A stretch of DNA of 45,803 nucleotides. Source: AP-16 sp036395835 (lineage in GTDB: Bacteria > Pseudomonadota > Alphaproteobacteria > Rhizobiales > Xanthobacteraceae). Made by a program: the position numbers and the translations under genes. The notes under the pieces are model-generated. The model worked only from the letters and a program-made list of their open reading frames with translations, was not told the origin of the DNA and did not search any database. This document shows, piece after piece, positions 40,620 through 45,803 of this stretch (the stretch's first letter is position 1; the number at the start of each line of letters is the position of its first letter). The stretch spans positions 1 to 45,803 of the forward strand of contig DASWCW010000168.1 in NCBI GenBank assembly GCA_036395835.1, read 5' to 3'.

Positions 40620-41678
40620 ATGAGACTTTCGCGTCGCCGGATGTTCACGCTCTTGGCTGCGGCTGCCGCCGCGAGCACCGGCGGGGTCGGTGCGCGGGCC
40701 GCGACGGCGCGCTATTACGAGGGACCGATCTCCGATCATTTCGACGGGGTGCGCTTCCTCGATCCCGACGGCGTGCCGCCGAAAGGCATTCGCGACATGG
40801 TGCGGTGGTGGAGCTCCAGTCGGAAGGCCGAATGGCCGGTTTCCTACCCGAGCCCCTATTCGGACCGGCCGCCGCCGCATGTTTCGGGCTCGCGCGCGCG
40901 CATCGCATTCGTCGGCCACGCCAGCCTGCTGGTCCAGGCCGGCGGGCTCAACGTCCTGGTCGATCCGGTATGGTCGGAACGGGTCTCGCCCGTGAGCTTC
41001 GCGGGTCCCCGGCGCGTCAACGATCCCGGAATTCCGTTCGAGGCGCTGCCGAAAATCGACGCGGTGCTGGTCTCCCATTGCCACTACGACCATCTCGATC
41101 TCGCGACGCTGTCGCGGCTCGCGGCGACGCACCGGCCGCGGGTCATCACCCCGCTCGGCAACGATGCCATCATGCGCCGGCACGACGGAGCGATCCGCGC
41201 CGAGGCCTACGACTGGGGCGACCGCGTCGATCTCGGGACGCTGGCGATCACGCTCATGCCGATGCGGCATTGGTCGGCCCGGCATCTGTTCGATCGCAAC
41301 CGGGCGTTATGGGCCGCCTTCTCGATGGAGACCCCGGCCGGACGCATCTATCACGTCGGAGATTCCGGTTACGGCGACGGCCGCCGTTTCCGCGAAGCGC
41401 GCCGGCCGGGCCCGATCCGCCTCGCCATCCTGCCGATCGGCGCCTATGAGCCGCGCTGGTTCATGCGCGAGCAGCACATGAACCCGCAGGAAAGCGTCAA
41501 AGCCTTTCTCGATCTCGGCGCGGAGCTCGCGCTTGCGCATCATCACGGGACCTTCCAGCTCACCGACGAGGCGATCGACGCGCCCGAGCGGGCGCTGATC
41601 GAGGCTCGCGCCACGGCGCGGATCGCGCCCGAGCGTTTCCGTGTGCTCCGGCCCGGCGAGGCGTGGGAACTGGGCTGA
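40620..41678 (+). CDS. Exported UlaG/NAPE-PLD-like metallo-beta-lactamase hydrolase
   Basis: A 352-residue protein. The N-terminus MRLSRRRMFTLLAAAAAAST is a Tat-type signal (twin Arg in SRRRMF), so it is probably exported folded. The metallo-beta-lactamase fold starts IAFVGHASLLVQ and has the zinc motif HCHYDH (153-158), GDSGYGD, YEPRWFMREQHMNPQES and AHHHGTFQL. These match the NAPE-PLD/UlaG-like branch (phospholipase D-type or lactone hydrolases). Substrate unknown. AGGAGG lies just before the ATG. It is divergent from ffh. Confidence 0.85.
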   Translation: MRLSRRRMFTLLAAAAAASTGGVGARAATARYYEGPISDHFDGVRFLDPDGVPPKGIRDMVRWWSSSRKAEWPVSYPSPYSDRPPPHVSGSRARIAFVGHASLLVQAGGLNVLVDPVWSERVSPVSFAGPRRVNDPGIPFEALPKIDAVLVSHCHYDHLDLATLSRLAATHRPRVITPLGNDAIMRRHDGAIRAEAYDWGDRVDLGTLAITLMPMRHWSARHLFDRNRALWAAFSMETPAGRIYHVGDSGYGDGRRFREARRPGPIRLAILPIGAYEPRWFMREQHMNPQESVKAFLDLGAELALAHHHGTFQLTDEAIDAPERALIEARATARIAPERFRVLRPGEAWELG

Positions 41679-41780
41679 AGTCTCCTGGATCGCTATTTGC
41701 CTATGAGCGCGCGGCGATGCGCCCCACGAGCAGCAAACTCGAGGCTGATTCCCGTCCCGTTGCCGACACATTTCCGCCCG

Positions 41781-41877
41781 AAAGAACTTTGAGGAAAATC
41801 ACTGGCTTATGCCATTCCATTTTGCACGAAAACATCCTCCAATTGTGAGCAAATGCATTTTTACAATCATAACTAGT
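41781..41877. other. AT-rich intergenic segment
   Basis: A roughly 95-bp stretch with clearly lower GC than anything around it (AAAGAACTTTGAGGAAAATC, GCATTTTTACAATCATAACT). It lies between the ends of two convergent genes, so a promoter for a known gene is not expected. A loose plus-strand TTGTGA...TCATAA pair is visible. No tRNA, good ORF or clear terminator was seen. Confidence 0.4.
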
Positions 41878-41902
41878 GCCGGGCGGGTCTCCGCGTTTGT
41901 GC

Positions 41903-42502
41903 TCACTTCACCGGCACGAACACCTCGATCACGAGCTTGTCCTCCGGGGTGGAGACCGGATCGGTGACATATTGCTCGATGAACAGGTCCTTGGCTTCCA
42001 ATCCCTTCTGGTCGAGGTGATTGGTGATCGCGTCATAGGTGGTGTCCATTCCGTCGTAGGATCCGCGGTGGACGAATTTGAGCGCCCTGCCCTCCGGCGA
42101 TTTGCCGACCGCGAGATCGCCGCGTGGCGCAGCCTTGGGCTCTTCCGCGATCGGGATCGCGGCCTGGAATTGAAATCCGGTATCGTCGGTCGACAGGTAG
42201 ATCGTGATCGGCGGTCCGTCCGTCTTGAGCTTCTCGCGATCGATGAAACCCCGCAGCGACTTGAAGGCGTCGACCAGGCTTTCGTAGGCGTTGTCCCAGG
42301 TCGCCGTCCCCTTCAAATAGAGGATCGTTTTCGGCGTCATGGTCACTTCCTCGCCGAACGGATCGCCGGGCTGGCTCGGCGCGCCCTGGGCCGGCGTGCC
42401 GGGTGCCGGCGTCGCCGCCTGCGGCCAGGACGGCGCAAGCCCGAGCAGCACGAGCCCGGCGGCGGCGAGGCCGATGGTGGCCGCCTTGCGAATCGAGAAC
42501 AT
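41903..42502 (-). CDS. Exported GyrI-like small-molecule-binding domain protein
   Basis: A 199-residue protein with a signal peptide (MFSIRKAATIGLAAAGLVLL, then GLAPSWPQA, cleavage near residue 29) and a Pro/Ala linker. The C-terminal domain recalls GyrI-like/AraC effector-binding folds: FQFQAAIPIAEEP, ALKFVHRGSYDGMDTTYDAI, then DLFIEQYVTDPVSTPEDKLV and IEVFVPVK at the end. Most GyrI-like domains are cytoplasmic or fused to regulators, so an exported stand-alone one is less usual. GAGGAG precedes the ATG. Ligand unknown; a SOUL-type haem-binding relation is possible. Confidence 0.75.
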   Translation of the reverse strand: MFSIRKAATIGLAAAGLVLLGLAPSWPQAATPAPGTPAQGAPSQPGDPFGEEVTMTPKTILYLKGTATWDNAYESLVDAFKSLRGFIDREKLKTDGPPITIYLSTDDTGFQFQAAIPIAEEPKAAPRGDLAVGKSPEGRALKFVHRGSYDGMDTTYDAITNHLDQKGLEAKDLFIEQYVTDPVSTPEDKLVIEVFVPVK

Positions 42503-42682
42503 GTTTTTCTCCTCGTCCGCCCTGCCCGCCCGGCACGCCATAGGGCTATCCCCGACGCGATCCATGTAGCATGCCGCGACGCGCCTGCGATGCAAGAAAT
42601 GCGTAACGCCGCCGCGCTCCGGCCGCAACGCTCGCGCGCTCGCGCGGCCGGAACCGACTCGCAAATCGCCGGGCTTTGGCCA

Positions 42683-42688
42683 TATAAG
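42683..42688 (+). promoter_or_regulatory. Possible -10 box for dapF
   Basis: TATAAG lies 19 bases before the dapF ATG, a good -10 match in a GC-rich spacer. No good -35 is placed 16-18 bases upstream. The leader would be only about 13 bases, so translation would be leaderless-like. Weak call. Confidence 0.25.
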
Positions 42689-42707
42689 GACCGCGATCGG
42701 AACCGGC

Positions 42708-43568
42708 ATGAGCGCACTCGCCAATCGTGCTTTCACCAAGATGAACGGCCTCGGCAACGAGATCGTCGTGGTCGACATGCGCGCATCCCCCGCCCCGATT
42801 GCCGCGGCCGAAGCCCGCGCCGCCGCCGCATCGGTTGCGTTCGACCAGATCATGGCGCTCTACCCGCCCCGCACGCACGGGACCGAGGCTTTCGTGCGCA
42901 TCTACAACAACGACGGCTCGGAATCCGGCGCCTGCGGCAACGGCATGCGGTGCATCGCCGCGCTCGCCTGCGCCGAAACCGGCAAGGACGCGGTGAGCTT
43001 CGAAACCAGCGCGGGCGTTTCGGTCTGCTCGAAGGCCGGGCGAGAGCTTTTCACGGTCGACACCGGAGCGCCGCGGTTTCGCTGGGATGAGATTCCGCTC
43101 GCCGAGCCGTTTGCGGACACCCGCGCCATCGAGCTGCAGATCGGTCCGATCGACGCACCGGTTCTGCATTCGCCTTCCGTCGTGAATGTCGGCAATCCGC
43201 ATGCAATCTTCTGGGTCGCCGACGTTGCGGCCCATGATCTTGCGGCGATCGGCCCGCTGCTCGAGAACCATCCGATGTTTCCCAAGCGGGCCAACATCTC
43301 GCTCGGGGCGGTCGCCTCCCGCGAGCATATTTCGGTGCGGACCTGGGAACGCGGCGCCGGCCTGACCCGGGCATGCGGCTCGGCCGCCTGTGCGGCCGCG
43401 GTATGCGCCGCGCGCACCGGCCGAACCGGCCGCAAGGTCCGGGTGACCTTGCCGGGCGGCGATCTTACGATCGAATGGCGCGCCGACAATCACGTGCTGA
43501 TGACCGGACCGGTCGCATTCGAATTCGCGGGCCGGTTCGATTCCCTGCTGTCCGCCGGCGCCGCCTGA
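42708..43568 (+). CDS. dapF: Diaminopimelate epimerase
   Basis: A 286-residue cofactor-independent epimerase converting LL- to meso-diaminopimelate for lysine and peptidoglycan. The two catalytic cysteines are Cys76 (NNDGSESGACGNGMRC) and Cys223 (RACGSAACAA). The N-terminal FTKMNGLGNEIVVVD and the central VVNVGNPHAIFWV match the family. ATG 42708 has no strong SD. mtaB starts 8 bp downstream, the usual order dapF-mtaB(-ftsY). Confidence 0.97.
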   Translation: MSALANRAFTKMNGLGNEIVVVDMRASPAPIAAAEARAAAASVAFDQIMALYPPRTHGTEAFVRIYNNDGSESGACGNGMRCIAALACAETGKDAVSFETSAGVSVCSKAGRELFTVDTGAPRFRWDEIPLAEPFADTRAIELQIGPIDAPVLHSPSVVNVGNPHAIFWVADVAAHDLAAIGPLLENHPMFPKRANISLGAVASREHISVRTWERGAGLTRACGSAACAAAVCAARTGRTGRKVRVTLPGGDLTIEWRADNHVLMTGPVAFEFAGRFDSLLSAGAA

Positions 43569-43576
43569 GATTTGCC

Positions 43577-44875
43577 ATGACGGTCGATGTCGTGACCTTC
43601 GGCTGCCGGCTCAACGCCTACGAGTCGCAAGTGATGCGGCGGGAGGCGGCCGCCGCCGAGCTGACCGATACGATCATCGTCAACACCTGCGCGGTCACCG
43701 CCGAGGCGGTGCGCCAGGCGCGTCAAAAGATCCGAAAACTTCGCCGCGAACGGCCGCATGCGCGCATCGTCGTGACCGGCTGCGCCGCCCAGACCGAGCC
43801 ACGGAGCTTCGCGGCCATGGCCGAGGTCGACCGCGTGGTCGGCAATGCGGACAAGCTGGCGCAAGAATCCTGGCGCGCGACGCGGGATCATCTCGACCGC
43901 ACCGCCGGCCTTTCGGTCGGCAGCGAGGAAAAGCTCGCCGTCAACGACATCGGCTCGGTGCGCGAGACCGCGCTGCACCTGATCGACGGCTTCGAGGGCT
44001 TCTCTCGCGCCTTCGTGCAGGTCCAGAACGGATGCGATCACCGCTGCACCTTCTGCATCATCCCGTTCGGACGCGGAAACTCGCGCTCGGTGCCGATGGG
44101 CGAGGTCGTCACCCAGGTGCGCCGGCTCGCCGCGAACGGCTATCGCGAGATCGTGCTGACCGGCGTCGACATCACGAGCTACGGCCAGAACCTTCCCGGC
44201 CGGCCGACCCTGGGCAAGTTGGTCAGAGCGATTCTCAAGCACGTGCCAGAGCTTAAGCGGCTGCGGCTCTCCTCGGTCGATTCCGTCGAGACCGATCCCG
44301 ATCTCATCGAGGCGTTCGCACAGGAAGCGCGGCTGATGCCGCACCTGCATCTCTCGCTGCAATCGGGCGACGACCTGATCTTGAAACGCATGAAGCGCCG
44401 GCATTCGCGCGCCGACGCGATCGCGCTGTGCGCCAAGTTGCGCGCGTTGCGGCCGGACATCGTGTTCGGAGCCGACATCATCGCCGGCTTCCCGACCGAG
44501 ACCGAAGCGATGTTTGGGCGCTCGCTCGATCTCGTCGAGGAATGCGGGCTCGTCCACCTCCACGTGTTTCCGTTCTCGCCGCGGCCCGGCACGCCGGCGG
44601 CCCGCATGCCGCAAGTGGCGATCCCCGCCGTCAAGGAGCGGGCGCAGCGCCTGCGCGACAAAGGATCTCTCGCGCTCGCGCGGCACCTCGACGGCGAGGT
44701 CGGCCGGAGACGCCGCGTGCTGGTGGAATCCGAGGATACCGGCCACACCGAACAGTTTTTCACGGTCAAGCTCGCGCGCCCGGCCGAGCCGGGCGCGATC
44801 GTCGAGACCACGATCACGGGCCACGACGGCCGCCGACTTCGCGCGACGTTCCCCGGACGCGGCGCAACGCGTTAG
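43577..44875 (+). CDS. mtaB: tRNA t6A37 methylthiotransferase MtaB
   Basis: A 432-residue radical SAM enzyme that adds methylthio to t6A37 in tRNAs decoding ANN codons. The N-terminal cluster ligands are Cys10 (FGCRLNAYES), Cys38 (NTCAVTAEA) and Cys69 (TGCAAQTEP). The radical SAM triad is Cys153, Cys157 and Cys160 (NGCDHRCTFCIIPFGRGNSR). A C-terminal TRAM-like region follows. Cluster spacing and the FGCRLN start fit MtaB better than MiaB or RimO. ATG 43577 is 8 bp after dapF, so the two are probably co-transcribed. ftsY, the common next gene, is absent here. Confidence 0.94.
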   Translation: MTVDVVTFGCRLNAYESQVMRREAAAAELTDTIIVNTCAVTAEAVRQARQKIRKLRRERPHARIVVTGCAAQTEPRSFAAMAEVDRVVGNADKLAQESWRATRDHLDRTAGLSVGSEEKLAVNDIGSVRETALHLIDGFEGFSRAFVQVQNGCDHRCTFCIIPFGRGNSRSVPMGEVVTQVRRLAANGYREIVLTGVDITSYGQNLPGRPTLGKLVRAILKHVPELKRLRLSSVDSVETDPDLIEAFAQEARLMPHLHLSLQSGDDLILKRMKRRHSRADAIALCAKLRALRPDIVFGADIIAGFPTETEAMFGRSLDLVEECGLVHLHVFPFSPRPGTPAARMPQVAIPAVKERAQRLRDKGSLALARHLDGEVGRRRRVLVESEDTGHTEQFFTVKLARPAEPGAIVETTITGHDGRRLRATFPGRGATR

Positions 44876-44885
44876 CGTTTGCGCC

Positions 44886-44975
44886 GGAGATCCGGGGTCC
44901 AGCTTTTTGCAGTCGTCTTCCTGGATCCCGGTTCAGCAGCGCACCATTTCCTGGTGCGCTGCGCCCGGGATACGA
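44886..44975. repeat. Palindromic repeat (GGATCCCGG/CCCGGGAT type) after mtaB
   Basis: The segment has GATCCGGGGTCCAGC, CTGGATCCCGGTTC and CGCCCGGGATACGAG arms, resembling the right half of the elements at 29358-29520 and 38693-38811. It holds the strong hairpin at 44936-44962, listed separately, and fills the spacer between the convergent mtaB and RluA-type genes. Confidence 0.65.
44936..44962. terminator. Strong hairpin between convergent mtaB and RluA-type genes
   Basis: GCAGCGCACCA, five bases TTTCC, TGGTGCGCTGC is a perfect 11-bp stem, 61 bp after the mtaB stop and 21 bp before the RluA-type stop. There is no T-tract on either side, so it is not a textbook intrinsic terminator, but position and symmetry suggest a two-way transcript end. 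Confidence 0.5.
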
Positions 44976-44982
44976 GTCCGAG

Positions 44983-45803
44983 TTAACGCGGCGCGTCCTT
45001 CCACCCGCAGGCCGCGAGCAATTCGCACATGTGCGCGGGGACCGGGGCTTTCACCCGGATCGGCTCGCGCTTGGGATAGAGTGGAACCACGACTTCGGCG
45101 GCATGAAGATGCAGCGCAGGACCGCCGTGGCGCGGCGCACGGCCGTAGATCGCGTCGCCCACGATCGGCCAACCTGTTTCCGCGCAATGCACCCGCAGTT
45201 GATGCGTGCGCCCTGTCACGGGCTCGAGCGCGAGCCAAGTGAGGGCCTGATCCCTTCTCTCATGCGTTTCGACTTGCTGTTCCCTCCCCCCTTGTGGGGG
45301 AGGGATAGGGAGGGGGGTATCTGCCGACGCATTTGAAACCACCCCCCTCCCGCCGCCTACGGCGGCGGCCTCCCCCACAAGGGAGGAGGCAATCGAGCGC
45401 GCTGCCCGCCCCAGCACGCGCCACCGGGTCAGCGCCGGCAAGCCTTTGGCGTCCGGCTTCATCCACCAGCCGCGCGTCGCATCGAGCCGGCCGAGCGGCA
45501 GGTCGATCTCGCCCTCCTGCGCGTCCGGTCCGCCTTCCACGATCGCCCAATAGGTCTTGCCGACGCGGCCGTGCTTGAACAGGGCGCCGAGATGCGCGAG
45601 CGCCTTGCGGTGGCGGCCGAGCACCAGGCAGCCCGAGGTGTCGCGATCGAGCCGATGCGCCAGCGCCGGCGTGCGCGGCAGGCCGAAGCGCAAATCGTCG
45701 AAACAATCCTCGAGGCTCGCGCCGCCCTTCGGACCGCGGTGGACCGCCATTCCGGCCGGCTTGTCGATGACGATCATGAGCGCGTCGCGATAGAGCACGC
45801 GAC
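44983..45803 (-). CDS. RluA-family pseudouridine synthase with in-frame repeat insertion (5' end beyond window)
   Basis: At least 271 residues are visible. The frame is still open at the window end, so the true start probably lies beyond it (a GTG at 45798 is the first possible start inside). Family motifs are VIDKPAGMAVHRGPKGG, the catalytic HRLDRDTSG (Asp51 counting from 45798), KTYWAIVEG and LEPVTGRTHQLRVHCAETGW. Between LTRWRVLGRA and LTWLALEPVTG there are about 50 extra residues, of which roughly 137-173 are encoded by a palindromic repeat (TPLPIPPPQGGRE). It modifies uridine in rRNA or tRNA, but the site is unknown. No catalytic motif is lost. Confidence 0.9.
   Translation of the reverse strand, partial: RVLYRDALMIVIDKPAGMAVHRGPKGGASLEDCFDDLRFGLPRTPALAHRLDRDTSGCLVLGRHRKALAHLGALFKHGRVGKTYWAIVEGGPDAQEGEIDLPLGRLDATRGWWMKPDAKGLPALTRWRVLGRAARSIASSLVGEAAAVGGGRGVVSNASADTPLPIPPPQGGREQQVETHERRDQALTWLALEPVTGRTHQLRVHCAETGWPIVGDAIYGRAPRHGGPALHLHAAEVVVPLYPKREPIRVKAPVPAHMCELLAACGWKDAPR
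45280..45388. repeat. Palindromic repeat inserted inside the RluA-type coding sequence
   Basis: The left arm TTCCCTCCCCCCTTGTGGGG and right arm CCTCCCCCACAAGGGAGGAG pair. Inner arms are GGGAGGGGGGT and ACCCCCCTCCC, plus a hairpin GCCGCCTACGGCGGCGGC. It matches the rimM copy at 37531-37643 in arm order and length. It keeps the reading frame open and translates partly as PLPIPPPQGGRE. Confidence 0.9.

Noticed and set aside
41700..41848. Tiny frames in the AT-rich segment, including a minus-strand one with GGAGG touching its ATG
   Set aside because: The ribosome site has no spacing, the peptides have no features, and codon use does not resemble neighbours.
1..45803. CRISPR array, prophage, integron or insertion sequence
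   Set aside because: Repeats are scattered palindromes, not regularly spaced with unique spacers. No transposase, phage or cas-like gene was seen; xerC is the housekeeping recombinase.
1..45803. tRNA, rRNA or known riboswitch
   Set aside because: No cloverleaf with CCA-proximal TTC-loop pattern or conserved riboswitch core was recognised by eye in any spacer. A covariance-model scan would be needed to exclude small RNAs.

Overview
The window is a piece of a GC-rich chromosome (about two-thirds G+C by eye) from an alphaproteobacterium of the Hyphomicrobiales (Rhizobiales), most like the Bradyrhizobium/Rhodopseudomonas/Xanthobacteraceae side. This rests on gene order (mdh-sucCD-sucAB-lpdA; sdhCDAB; leuC-rplS-trmD-rimM-rpsP-ffh-dapF-mtaB), on protein sequences, and on palindromic intergenic repeats of the kind whose translations (PIPPPQGGR, DGRDKPDHDD) litter Rhizobiales proteins. 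I found no phage, transposase, CRISPR array, tRNA or rRNA. Most of it is core chromosome.

Layout. 1-5 kb: the start of atpH, then priA (both minus), xerC, a DUF4337 membrane protein and an unassigned membrane protein. 5-15.3 kb: a minus-strand TCA block read as zapE, mdh, sucC, sucD, sucA, sucB, lpdA. 15.6-20.9 kb: a GNAT acetyltransferase, then sdhCDAB (minus) with a divergent LysR regulator carrying a palindromic operator candidate. 21-23.6 kb: a DUF2934 protein, a TMEM175-like channel, a mesaconyl-CoA hydratase and a RidA protein. 23.6-36.2 kb: amino-acid biosynthesis genes leuB, asd, leuD and leuC. Between them lie an exported alkylsulfatase-type metallo-beta-lactamase, a DUF429 protein, a CitE/malyl-CoA lyase family enzyme, small exported proteins, a zincin, a LysE exporter and a frameshifted amidohydrolase. 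36.2-45.8 kb: rplS, trmD, rimM, rpsP and ffh (minus), an exported UlaG-like hydrolase, an exported GyrI-like protein, dapF and mtaB, and finally an RluA-type pseudouridine synthase cut by the window end.

How the genes work together. The mdh-suc-lpdA block and sdhCDAB cover the TCA arc from 2-oxoglutarate to oxaloacetate except fumarase. leuBCD serve leucine synthesis; asd and dapF serve the aspartate/diaminopimelate route. Mesaconyl-CoA hydratase and the CitE-like enzyme belong to families of the ethylmalonyl-CoA (acetate assimilation) pathway. rpsP, rimM, trmD, rplS and ffh form the usual ribosome/SRP cluster.

The least ordinary signal is a set of palindromic repeats, about 90-165 bp when complete, at ten or so sites. 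Several have entered reading frames: one lies in frame inside the RluA-type synthase, one forms the last ~40 residues of RimM, and one supplies the start codon and first ~28 residues of the DUF429 protein. No wholly new multi-gene system is evident.
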